The notes under the pieces were generated by a model, which saw only the letters and a program-made list of their open reading frames with translations, made no database searches and was not told the DNA's origin. A DNA stretch of 48,188 nucleotides from positions 1 to 48,188 of the forward strand of contig CAZQXO010000014.1 in assembly GCA_964597445.1 (NCBI GenBank), given 5' to 3'. Of this stretch, positions 1-7,118 are shown in pieces (position 1 is the stretch's first letter; each line of letters begins with the position of its first letter). The DNA comes from UBA10649 sp964597445. Its GTDB lineage: Bacteria; Actinomycetota; Actinomycetes; S36-B12. A program made the translations under genes and the position numbers.

Positions 1-14
1 GCACGAGCCAGATC

Positions 15-1235
15 ATGCTGGTCGCGGCTCTCGTGATGGGCCTCGCGACGGCCTGCCAGGTCATCGCCCCGCGACTGCGCGTTCCGGCCCTCATTCTCCT
101 TCTGCCGGTCGGATTCCTGCTCGGCCTCGTCGCGCCGCAGCTGCGGATGGACGCTGTCCTCGGGTCGGCCTTCCCGGTGGCGGTGGACCTCATCGTCGCC
201 GTGATCCTGTTCAAGGGGGGCATCGACCTCCGCCAGATTCCGCTGGCGAATCCGGACCGGCGCATCGTGCGCCGTCTGGTGTGGATCGGCGGTGCCATCA
301 CGTTCGGTGCCGGCACCCTCGGAGCGCACTACATCCTGGGACTGGACTGGTCGGTCGCCTTCATGCTCGGTGCCATCGTCATCGTCTCGGGCCCGACCGT
401 CGTCACCCCCATCCTCGACTTCGCCCGACTGGGAGGCCGCACTCGCGGCATCCTCCAGTGGGAGGGAACGCTGCTGGATCCGATCGGCGCTCTCGTCGCC
501 GTTGTCGTCTTCCAGATGATCAAGGCCAGCGGTGCTGAGTCCTTTGCCGAAGGTGCACTGAGCTTCCTCGCCAGCCTTGCCGTGGGGGTGATCGCCGCCG
601 CCTTCGGAGTGCTGCTGTTCGTGCTGGGCGGCCGTGCCGTGAAGGGCGACCGACTGCTCGGGACGCAGGTGCTGCTCGGTTCGGTCATCGTCACCGCCGG
701 CCTGGCGAATGTCGTGGCCGACGAGGCCGGTCTCCTGGCGGCGCTGCTGCTCGGCATGGCGGCGCCGCGCATCGCGACCCGATTCAATGCCTCCCTAGAC
801 GAGTCGACGCCCTTCTTCTCGACCCTGGTGTCCATCGGCATCGGCGTGCTCTTCATCTCCATCGCGGGGCTGGTCTCGGCCCCCAGCCTCGTCGCAGTCC
901 TGTGGCCGACGCTGGTGATCGCCGGCCTCCTCGTCCTCGTGGTCCGGCCGCTCGTCGTCATCATCGCGACGTCGCGCACCGAGCTCACGCGACCCGAACG
1001 GGTCTTCCTCGCCTGCATGGATCCACGTGGAATCGTGGCGGCGGCCACGGCCTCGAGTCTCGGCGCGTCCCTCATCGCCCTGAAGGTCCCGGGAGCGGAG
1101 GAGTTGCTGCCTGCGGCGTTCATCATCGTCGCGGTGACGGTCGCGCTCTACGGACTCAGTGCGGTGCCGGTGGCGCGCGCTTTGGGGCTCAGCAGCAAGG
1201 ATGACGCGGAGCCTCCCTCGCCGGCGAAGAGCTGA
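15..1235 (+). CDS. CPA-type cation/proton antiporter, membrane domain (5' end probably outside window)
   Basis: This is a polytopic inner-membrane protein of about 406 residues, nearly all of it hydrophobic helices, ending in a short polar tail (KDDAEPPSPAKS). The blocks SGPTVVTPIL and EGTLLDPIGALVAV match the core of monovalent cation:proton antiporters of the CPA1/Kef type, which exchange Na+ or K+ for H+. The frame is open upstream of the ATG at 15 to the window edge (Thr-Ser-Gln-Ile), and the first membrane helix starts almost at once, so the true start is probably a little outside the window. Many relatives carry a C-terminal TrkA-N (RCK) nucleotide-binding domain; none is present here. 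The stop lies only 3 nt from the stop of the ybaK 3'-end copy, in tail-to-tail arrangement. The family is clear; ion specificity is not. Confidence 0.8.
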   Translation: MLVAALVMGLATACQVIAPRLRVPALILLLPVGFLLGLVAPQLRMDAVLGSAFPVAVDLIVAVILFKGGIDLRQIPLANPDRRIVRRLVWIGGAITFGAGTLGAHYILGLDWSVAFMLGAIVIVSGPTVVTPILDFARLGGRTRGILQWEGTLLDPIGALVAVVVFQMIKASGAESFAEGALSFLASLAVGVIAAAFGVLLFVLGGRAVKGDRLLGTQVLLGSVIVTAGLANVVADEAGLLAALLLGMAAPRIATRFNASLDESTPFFSTLVSIGIGVLFISIAGLVSAPSLVAVLWPTLVIAGLLVLVVRPLVVIIATSRTELTRPERVFLACMDPRGIVAAATASSLGASLIALKVPGAEELLPAAFIIVAVTVALYGLSAVPVARALGLSSKDDAEPPSPAKS

Positions 1236-1238
1236 GAG

Positions 1239-1408
1239 TCAGCCCCCGATCTCGGCGGCCTCCCCGGCCGTGATGCGCAGCAGTTCGTAGTAGCTGGTGG
1301 GGAAGACGTAGTGCGGGTGGCCGCCGGCAGCCCAGACGACGTCGTATCGGGACAGCGCGATGTCGACGATGGTGCGCAGCGGCTCCGGATGCCCGACGGG
1401 GCGACGCC
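1239..1408 (-). pseudogene. Near-identical 3'-end copy of ybaK (C-terminal fragment)
   Basis: Bases 1238-1408 repeat 2534-2705, the last third of the intact ybaK, with one substitution (near 1290; SYDE becomes SYYE in translation) and one missing G near 1400. The copy keeps the YbaK stop codon at 1239-1241 and loses homology abruptly at about 1409. It encodes only the C-terminal part of the deacylase and has no start codon of its own, so it is a non-functional remnant. Its place 3 nt from the end of the antiporter gene suggests that the antiporter and ybaK were once direct convergent neighbours and that the DNA now between the copies was added. Confidence 0.9.
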
Positions 1409-1433
1409 GCCTGTCGTATCTGCAACCCGACGT

Positions 1434-1961
1434 CTAGAGCTCTATGTCCAGCCTCTTGGCGATCTTGCGGCACCTGCTGGAGACCGACGCCGCCCCCCTT
1501 TGGTTGAGCTTGCGGAGACGAGGCACGAAGTCCGACTCAAGTGTGTCATCGTCTTCCACGAACTGTGCTGCTGCTTCAAGTCCGTAGTAGGCAACGATCT
1601 TGCTCTTGTCTGTCTCCGACCACTCCATGACCGCGCTATAGGCCTTTCGGCGCTCCGTGCGCGTGAGGTTCATGTGGATGAGGAGTTGAGGGATATGCCA
1701 GCGAACCTCCTGCTGGATGTAACGCGGCAGGTCATGCAGCACCTTCTTCTTGTACCCCCAAGTGGATTCAGGATCTGCCTCGGCAACCTTCATGGCGACA
1801 TAGCTCGACCTCATGGCAACCACAGGGTCATCGTCTAGGAACAGGTCGTAGATCTCATTCAAGGTCTCGTGGGAGCAAAGTGCCTGTTTGATGATGGTCG
1901 GTGCTTGACCGACTGATGTGCGCGTGCCACCGGATAAATCGTCGCGGAGGGCCATTGCCAT
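1434..1961 (-). CDS. HEAT-repeat-like protein, probably acquired
   Basis: This encodes 175 residues of mostly amphipathic helices. DDDPVVAMRSSYVAMKVAE, the EVRWHIPQLL block and the following helix pairs read like tandem HEAT repeats, as in a family of stand-alone bacterial HEAT proteins that act as protein-binding scaffolds. No catalytic motif is visible. The start is ATG at 1961, with a second in-frame ATG two codons later. Base composition is visibly lower in GC than in neighbouring genes and it uses codons that are rare in this window, which suggests horizontal acquisition. It sits between two YbaK C-terminal fragments, inside the direct repeat. The function is unknown; binding a nucleic acid or a partner protein would be typical of the fold, but that is inference. 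Confidence 0.7.
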   Translation of the reverse strand: MAMALRDDLSGGTRTSVGQAPTIIKQALCSHETLNEIYDLFLDDDPVVAMRSSYVAMKVAEADPESTWGYKKKVLHDLPRYIQQEVRWHIPQLLIHMNLTRTERRKAYSAVMEWSETDKSKIVAYYGLEAAAQFVEDDDTLESDFVPRLRKLNQRGAASVSSRCRKIAKRLDIEL

Positions 1962-1993
1962 GAATCGACGTTAATGCTGGATTCGTCCACTGG

Positions 1994-2104
1994 TCAATTG
2001 GTTGCCGACATCGGCGGCGTCATCGCCGTTGATGCGTGCGAGTTCCTCGAAGGACGTCGGACAGACGAAGTGCCGGTGGCCAAGGGGAGCAACTCCGTCT
2101 ACGG
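1994..2104 (-). pseudogene. Diverged YbaK C-terminal fragment with internal deletion
   Basis: On the minus strand this stretch reads DGVAPLGH followed by RHFVCPTSFEELARINGD and AADVGNQL. This aligns with GGVAPVGH and then PHYVFPTSYDELLRITAG and AAEIGG of the intact YbaK, with about 25 residues between the two Gly-His positions missing. Nucleotide identity to ybaK in the aligned part is roughly 70% by eye, so it comes from a different, more distant ybaK than the left repeat arm. It has no start and lies between the HEAT-repeat gene and the SnoaL-like gene. Confidence 0.65.
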
Positions 2105-2134
2105 TCCGGATAACCGATCTCGTGGGCGATGTGA

Positions 2135-2533
2135 TCAGGTGTTCGCGTTCAGCTGCCAGCGGAGTGCGTCGAGGTCTCCCAGGACCCAGATGGGGTCGAG
2201 GAGATCGTCCCGAGCGGTGAAGAACGCGGCCCCTTGCCATTCGATGCGGCGCCCCGACGGCTGATACCCGAGAAACGGGCCGACGTGAACTCCAGAGAAC
2301 CGCATGCGAGCAGCCGCCCGCTCGTCTTGGGCGATGAGGCTCCGGATGTCACAATGGTCGCTCGAAAGTGCTGTCGTCACCATGCTGATGCAATCACGCA
2401 CGGCTGCGCGCCCGTGTGCATGCAAGCCGACCGAGCCGCGGAAGTCCACGTCGCGATGAAGGATGTCGTCAGCGCAGTCGAGATCCACCCGGTTCCAGAG
2501 ATCTGCGTAGAAGCGCTCGACGAGGTGTCGCAT
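2135..2533 (-). CDS. SnoaL-like / NTF2-fold protein
   Basis: A 132-residue protein with the pattern of the SnoaL-like branch of the NTF2 fold: an N-terminal helix (HLVERFYADLWNRVDLD), the block ADDILHRDVDFRG, and a strand-rich C-terminal half with FSGVHVGPFLGY and RIEWQGAAFF. Members include polyketide cyclases, ester cyclases and small hydrolases or binding proteins; the substrate cannot be told here. The ATG at 2533 starts 1 nt after the ybaK stop codon in the same orientation, so the two genes are probably translated in a coupled way. It lies inside the duplicated ybaK 3'-end locus and probably arrived with it. Confidence 0.75.
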   Translation of the reverse strand: MRHLVERFYADLWNRVDLDCADDILHRDVDFRGSVGLHAHGRAAVRDCISMVTTALSSDHCDIRSLIAQDERAAARMRFSGVHVGPFLGYQPSGRRIEWQGAAFFTARDDLLDPIWVLGDLDALRWQLNANT

Positions 2534-2534
2534 G

Positions 2535-3017
2535 TCAGCCCCCGATCTCGGCGGCCTCCCCGGCCGTGATGCGCAGCAGTTCGTCGTAGCTGGTGGGGAA
2601 GACGTAGTGCGGGTGGCCGCCGGCAGCCCAGACGACGTCGTATCGGGACAGCGCGATGTCGACGATGGTGCGCAGCGGCTCCGGATGCCCGACGGGGGCG
2701 ACGCCACCGATGGCGAAGCCGGTGGCCTTGCGCACCTGGTCGGCGGTGGCCTTCTCGACGTGGCCGACGTCGAGCATCGAGGCGACGGCCATGGTGTCGA
2801 CCCGGTGACCGCCGGAGGCCATGACGAGCACGGGTTCGCCATCGGCCATGAAGACGAGGGAGTTGGCGATCTGACCGACTTCGATGCCGAGGGCATCGGC
2901 AGCCTCCTTCGCCGTGCGCGCGCTGTCGTCAAGGGCACGGACCTCACCTCGGGCACCCAGTCGGGCCAGTGCCTCCCGAACGCGGATGACGGACTGCTGC
3001 TCGGTGACCTCGCTCAT
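2535..3017 (-). CDS. ybaK: YbaK/EbsC-family aminoacyl-tRNA deacylase
   Basis: A 160-residue cytoplasmic protein of the YbaK/ProX editing family, which hydrolyses mischarged tRNAs such as Cys- or Ala-tRNA(Pro). Recognisable blocks are the N-terminal helix VIRVREALARLG, EVGQIANSLVFM with the downstream VLVMASGGHRVD, the central KATGFAIGGVAPVGH, and the C-terminal FPTSYDELLRI. The length is normal for the family. The chosen ATG at 3017 gives MSEVTEQ; a DUF2461 gene starts only 30 bp away in the opposite direction. Its last 172 bp are duplicated at 1238-1408, and a more distant relative of the same gene end is found near 2000, so this gene end seems to be a repeated recombination point. Confidence 0.88.
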   Translation of the reverse strand: MSEVTEQQSVIRVREALARLGARGEVRALDDSARTAKEAADALGIEVGQIANSLVFMADGEPVLVMASGGHRVDTMAVASMLDVGHVEKATADQVRKATGFAIGGVAPVGHPEPLRTIVDIALSRYDVVWAAGGHPHYVFPTSYDELLRITAGEAAEIGG

Positions 3018-3047
3018 GGCGGGAGCGTAGCCGGGCAGAATGAGGCC

Positions 3048-3719
3048 ATGTCTCCTGCTCGCCCGACCGATCGCTTCACCGGCTTCCCGGTCGAGGCCTT
3101 CGAGTTCTACGCTGCCCTCGCCGACCACAACACACGAGCCTGGTGGCAGGAGCACAAGGCCGACTACGAGCGATTGGTCCGGCAGCCGATGATCGCGCTG
3201 CTCGAGGAGCTGTCGGAGGAGTTCGGCACTCCGCATGTCTTCCGTCCCTACCGTGATGCGCGCTTCAGCAAGGACAAGAGCCCGATCAAGGATCATCAGG
3301 GCGGCGTCATCCAGGTCGAGGACGCCATCGCCTACTACGTGCAGGTCTCCGCGGCCGGACTCATGGTGGCCGGAGGCTGGTACGCGCCGGAGGGCCGACA
3401 GGTGGCGCGCTTCCGTGAATCCGTGATGGGGCCGGCCGGTGCTGAGCTCGAGCGCATCCTGCGGGAGCTTCCCCGGACGTGGACGGTCGACGGGAACCTG
3501 CTCAAGACGCATCCCCGGGGCATCGCCCCGGACCACCCGCGAATCGACCTGCTGCGCCACCGGAGGCTCGTCGTGACACGTACCTACGACGTGGCTGCGT
3601 GGATGGGGACGACCAAGACCCTCACCACGGTGCGATCACAGTGGCGGTCGGCGCGGCCCCTGGTCGAGTGGCTGGCCGACTACGTCGGTCCGGCGGGAGA
3701 CCCGGCTGACGCCACGTGA
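3048..3719 (+). CDS. DUF2461 family protein
   Basis: A 223-residue soluble protein. The N-terminal FTGFPVEAFEFYAALADHN, then TRAWWQEHKADYE, FRPYRDARFSKDKSPIKDH and the GLMVAGGWYAPEG block are typical of DUF2461 (TIGR02453-type) proteins, which have no established biochemical role. Length is typical. The ATG at 3048 is the first good start and lies 30 bp from the divergent ybaK start, so the two promoters must share a very short region. The 3' end overlaps, tail to tail, a predicted small membrane protein on the other strand by 84 bp. Confidence 0.85.
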   Translation: MSPARPTDRFTGFPVEAFEFYAALADHNTRAWWQEHKADYERLVRQPMIALLEELSEEFGTPHVFRPYRDARFSKDKSPIKDHQGGVIQVEDAIAYYVQVSAAGLMVAGGWYAPEGRQVARFRESVMGPAGAELERILRELPRTWTVDGNLLKTHPRGIAPDHPRIDLLRHRRLVVTRTYDVAAWMGTTKTLTTVRSQWRSARPLVEWLADYVGPAGDPADAT

Positions 3720-3989
3720 TGTGCCGTGGCCCTGCCATGCCGCGGACACCGTGATGGCAGCCAGCCCGACTCCGAGGGTCAGGAGGGCGATGGTGCCGAC
3801 GAGCGGCAGCACCGCGAGCGGTTGACGCAGGGCGCCGCCCTCGACGAGGACCCCCGCGGCCGCCAGAACGGCCGTGGCGCTGGCGGCGAGGGAGACGAGC
3901 ACAGAGGGCTTCACCCGCGGGCTGGCGGGAGCGTCGGGATGGTCGACACGTCGGTGATCGGCGGGCGGCCGGGATCGTCCGTTCTCCAT
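3636..3989 (-). CDS. Predicted small membrane protein, unknown function
   Basis: A 117-residue reading frame. After a charged N-terminus come two hydrophobic segments (SVLVSLAASATAVLAAAGVL and LAVLPLVGTIALLTLGVGL) and a basic tail. I used the ATG at 3989 (MENGRS); longer frames exist upstream. It occupies the gap between the DUF2461 gene and the beta-CASP gene and overlaps the end of the DUF2461 gene by 84 bp on the other strand. Two clear hydrophobic segments support a real gene, but I recognise no family and the tail could be read-through of a shorter protein. Confidence 0.5.
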   Translation of the reverse strand: MENGRSRPPADHRRVDHPDAPASPRVKPSVLVSLAASATAVLAAAGVLVEGGALRQPLAVLPLVGTIALLTLGVGLAAITVSAAWQGHGTSRGVSRVSRRTDVVGQPLDQGPRRPPL

Positions 3990-4027
3990 GCCACGACGGT
4001 AGGGACGGGGTCTGACACCGACTCGCC

Positions 4028-5431
4028 TCAAACCCGGACGCGCTCGCCCATCTCCGGCACGTCGACCGCGATGTCGAGGTCGCGACGGATCCGCTCGGCG
4101 AGGGCCTCGGCCGACTCAGGCTCGCCGTGGTTGAGGAAGACCTGCGAGGGCGGTGGTTGACAGGCCGATAGCCAGTCGAGCAGCTCGTCCGCATCGGCAT
4201 GGACCGAGAAGGCCTCGATCTCGGCGATCTCCGCCCGCACCGGGACGTACTGGCCGTGGATCTTGATCTCGTGCGCACCGTCGAGCAGGAGTCGTCCGGC
4301 CGTGCCGACCGCCTGGAAGCCGACGAGCAGCACCGCGTTGTCGCGATCCGGAAGGAGCGCCTTGAGGTGGTGCGTGACGCGACCGCCCGTGCCCATCCCG
4401 GAGGCCGAGACGATGATGCGCGCACCCCCGCGGTCGAGGGCCATCGACTGCTCCGGTGTCGTCGCCTCGTGCAGGTGCGGAAGATCGAGGGCCTCCACAC
4501 CCTCCGCGATGATCGAGCTCTGCAGCTCCGGGTCGCCGTCCTGGATCGCCTCGAGGTAGACCTTCAGCGCGGCGAGGGCCATCGGGCTGTCGACGTGGAT
4601 CGGTGAGATCGGAATGCGCTGCTGCTCCTGCAGGCGGCGCAGGGCGACGAGCAGCACCTCGGTGCGGTCGACGGCGAAGGCGGGGATGACGACGGTGCCG
4701 CCGCGCTTGAGGGTCCGGGTGATGACGGCGGCCATCTCGTCGATCTCCTGATCGACGTCACCATGCGCCCGGTCTCCGTAGGTGGACTCCACCACGATCG
4801 CATCCGCCTCGCAGGGAGGGGCGGGTGGCGCGAGGAGCGGGTGATTGCCTCGGCCGAGATCCCCGCTGAACACGGTCGTGCGGTCACGTGAGGTCTCGTG
4901 CACGGTGACGATCGATGATCCGAGGATGTGGCCACCGACGTCGAGTCGCACCGTGAGATCCGGGACGGGTGAGAACGCCTGACAGAACTCCGTCGGACGC
5001 AGCATCGTGATGGCGCGCTCAGCATCCTCGATGTCGTAGAGGGGCTTGGGCTGCGCATGGCGCGAGAAGCCCTTCTTCCGCGCCCACTCGGTGTCCTCCT
5101 CCTGCAGCCGCGCGCTGTCGCGCAGGATGATCGGGACGAGTGCTGCGGTGTTGGGTGAGCAGTAGATCGGGCCGGAGAAGCCGTCCCGCACCAGCGCCGG
5201 CAGGTAGCCGCAGTGGTCCAGGTGCGCGTGGGTCAGCACGATCGCGTCGATCGTGGCCGGGTCGATCGGGAACGGATCCCAGTTGCGGGTGCGGATCTCG
5301 CGTGGCCCTTGGAACATCCCGCAGTCGACGAGCAGGCGGTGCCCGTTCGGTGCCCCGCCGGGTGACTCGGGCTCGACGAGGGTGCGGGACCCGGTCACGG
5401 TCCCGACTCCGCCGAGGAAGGTGAGGAGCAT
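4028..5431 (-). CDS. Beta-CASP metallo-beta-lactamase (RNA-processing type)
   Basis: A 467-residue protein. The metal-binding motif HxHxDH is at residues 68-73 (THAHLDHCG). Other metal and core motifs are the aspartate in LVDCGMFQG, GGHILGSS and FSGDLG. The beta-CASP domain follows, with ESTYGDR, GGTVVIPAFAVDRT, the block HVDSPMA, and VSASGMGTGGRVTHHL, and a C-terminal FSVHADADELLDWL that supplies the last histidine. The architecture is that of Ysh1/CPSF73-like bacterial nucleases, so an RNA endo- or exonuclease is likely. It is transcribed alone, with the ABC exporter downstream on the same strand after 59 bp. Substrate unknown. Confidence 0.88.
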   Translation of the reverse strand: MLLTFLGGVGTVTGSRTLVEPESPGGAPNGHRLLVDCGMFQGPREIRTRNWDPFPIDPATIDAIVLTHAHLDHCGYLPALVRDGFSGPIYCSPNTAALVPIILRDSARLQEEDTEWARKKGFSRHAQPKPLYDIEDAERAITMLRPTEFCQAFSPVPDLTVRLDVGGHILGSSIVTVHETSRDRTTVFSGDLGRGNHPLLAPPAPPCEADAIVVESTYGDRAHGDVDQEIDEMAAVITRTLKRGGTVVIPAFAVDRTEVLLVALRRLQEQQRIPISPIHVDSPMALAALKVYLEAIQDGDPELQSSIIAEGVEALDLPHLHEATTPEQSMALDRGGARIIVSASGMGTGGRVTHHLKALLPDRDNAVLLVGFQAVGTAGRLLLDGAHEIKIHGQYVPVRAEIAEIEAFSVHADADELLDWLSACQPPPSQVFLNHGEPESAEALAERIRRDLDIAVDVPEMGERVRV

Positions 5432-5490
5432 GCTTCAGGTGTAGCACGCGAGGAGAGCGGTGTCAGCGCGAGTGGATCAGCACGAGCGGG

Positions 5491-6333
5491 TCAGCGCAGG
5501 AACAGGACGTTCAGCCGTCGCGTGGTGGCGAGGAGCCCGGCGGCTGCGATGACAGCGAAGTACAGCACGTGCCCGAGGGTCGAGATGTCGACCATCCCGA
5601 GGAACAGGTGCCGGCACAGGGTGATCGCCTGCCAGAGCGGCGTCACCGCCAGCACTCCCTGCAGCCACTCGGGGTAGGCGGTGATCGGGAAGAACGTCCC
5701 GGAGAACATGAACAGCGGCATGAGGGCGAACTGGATCCAGTTCAGCTGCTGGAAGCTCTTCATCAGCGAGGTGAGGAACATCCCGACCGATGCGAACGCG
5801 AAGGCGATGAGCATCGCGGCCGGAATGAGCAGCAGGGCCCACCACGTCGAGGTCAGGCCGAACGCGGTGACGACGGCCAGGAATCCGGTGGCGTACGCCG
5901 CTCCGCGGATCATGGCCCAGCCGATCTCGCCTAGCGCGACGTCGAGCGGGCCCAGTGATGTCGACATCATCGCCTGGTAGGCGCGCATGAAGTGCATCTT
6001 GAAGTAGACGTTGAACGTCGAGTCGAAGATGGCTCCGTTCATCGCGCTGGCAGCCAGCAGGGCCGGGGCGACGAACGCGGCGTAGGAGATCGTCTCGCCT
6101 TCGTAGGTGACGGTGCCGATGAGCGCCCCAACCCCGTACCCGAAGGCGAGCAGGAAGATGATCGGCTCCACGAAGCCGGTGAGGAACGAGATCGCATTGC
6201 TCGTCCGGAGGGCGAGGACGTTGCGCTCCAGCAGCGTGCGCGATCGACCGGCACGGATGCCGGCATCGGCACGCCCGGTGCGCCGCTCGGCGATCGCGAC
6301 GGCGGTGGAGACGGCAACGGCCTGCGTGATCAT
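5491..6333 (-). CDS. ABC-2 type transporter permease (second subunit)
   Basis: A 280-residue inner-membrane protein with about six helices. SNAISFLTGFVEPIIFLLAFG near the N-terminus and FMFSGTFFPITAYPEWLQ before the last two helices are typical of ABC-2 permeases in the NodJ/DrrB group. The ATG at 6333 overlaps the stop of the upstream permease by 4 nt (ATGA). With that permease and the ATPase at 7115-8059 it forms a complete exporter with two different permease halves. Relatives export drugs, lipids or glycans; the cargo is not evident here. Confidence 0.87.
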   Translation of the reverse strand: MITQAVAVSTAVAIAERRTGRADAGIRAGRSRTLLERNVLALRTSNAISFLTGFVEPIIFLLAFGYGVGALIGTVTYEGETISYAAFVAPALLAASAMNGAIFDSTFNVYFKMHFMRAYQAMMSTSLGPLDVALGEIGWAMIRGAAYATGFLAVVTAFGLTSTWWALLLIPAAMLIAFAFASVGMFLTSLMKSFQQLNWIQFALMPLFMFSGTFFPITAYPEWLQGVLAVTPLWQAITLCRHLFLGMVDISTLGHVLYFAVIAAAGLLATTRRLNVLFLR

Positions 6334-7118
6334 GACGTGAGCCGGCTCTCGAAGAAGCGGCGGCCGAGCAGCAGTCCGCCGATACCGAGCACCGCGAGGT
6401 AGGTGACGCTGACGATGGCCTGCCACGGCTCCAGCGGTGCTCCGTAGGAGAGCCAGCGGCCCAGCTCGGTCGCATGCCACAGCGGTGAGATCCAGCCGAT
6501 CCACTGCAGCGCCAGCGGCAGGGTGCTGAGCGGGTAGAAGGTCCCGGAGAACAGGAACATCGGCATGATGACCAGCCGCCACATGATGGCGATGTAGCCG
6601 GCGGGCTCCATCACGCGTGCGCTGAGGGCGAGGGTGAGGGCGCCCCAGCACACCCCGGCGAAGGTCGACACGGCAATGAGGGGAAGCGCCGTCCCGGCGT
6701 CGACGGCGCCGAAGATCCACAGGATGAGCCAGTAGACGGTGGTCGTCAGCACGATGCGCACGGATGCCGCCAGCAGCACGCCGTCGGCAATCTGGCCTCC
6801 GGTGAGGGAGGTCGCACGCATGCCGACGAAGAGCTTGTGCCAGATGAATCCGGAGAGCGTGGGGAAGGCGACCTCGTCCTGTCCGGCCTGGATCGCTGCC
6901 GTCGCGATCAGCGCAGGCGCGAGGAAGACGAGGTAGGGCACGCCGCCGACGCCGTCCGGCGAGTTCGCATTGACGAGGGCACCGACGCCGATCCCGATCG
7001 AGACGAGGTACAGGATCGGGTTGCCGAGTCCGAACGCGATGATCGCGCCGCGCCACCGCCACATGTTGCGCAGGCGGTACTCCGCGACCCGGAACGACGC
7101 GGGCGCGGTGATGCTCAC
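6330..7118 (-). CDS. ABC-2 type transporter permease (first subunit)
   Basis: A 262-residue membrane protein with the ABC-2 pattern: YRLRNMWRWRGAIIAFGLGNP at the start of the first helix, a long conserved PTLSGFIWHKLF loop, and MFLFSGTFYPLSTLPLAL before the last helices. The GTG start at 7118 overlaps the ATPase stop by 4 nt (GTGA), which decides the start and implies translational coupling. It is paralogous in layout to the following permease, with which it presumably pairs. Confidence 0.87.
   Translation of the reverse strand: MSITAPASFRVAEYRLRNMWRWRGAIIAFGLGNPILYLVSIGIGVGALVNANSPDGVGGVPYLVFLAPALIATAAIQAGQDEVAFPTLSGFIWHKLFVGMRATSLTGGQIADGVLLAASVRIVLTTTVYWLILWIFGAVDAGTALPLIAVSTFAGVCWGALTLALSARVMEPAGYIAIMWRLVIMPMFLFSGTFYPLSTLPLALQWIGWISPLWHATELGRWLSYGAPLEPWQAIVSVTYLAVLGIGGLLLGRRFFESRLTS

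Larger units (their letters stand above)
1238..2705. repeat. Direct repeat of about 171 bp (1238-1408 and 2534-2705) bracketing two accessory genes
   Basis: The two arms are in the same orientation and differ by one substitution and a 1-bp indel. The right arm is the 3' end of the intact ybaK; the left arm is a stand-alone copy. Between them lie the HEAT-repeat gene, a diverged YbaK fragment and the SnoaL-like gene. I see no integrase, transposase or terminal inverted repeats in the interval, so homologous recombination or a gene-end duplication is more likely than a standard transposon. Confidence 0.85.

Noticed and set aside
1971..2240. Minus-strand frame as an independent 89-residue gene
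   Set aside because: Its upstream half is an out-of-frame reading of the SnoaL-like gene; only the YbaK-like part (about 1994-2104) is meaningful.
1238..2705. Transposon or integrative element with its own recombinase
   Set aside because: No transposase, integrase or terminal inverted repeat is visible between the direct repeats; they are copies of a gene end.
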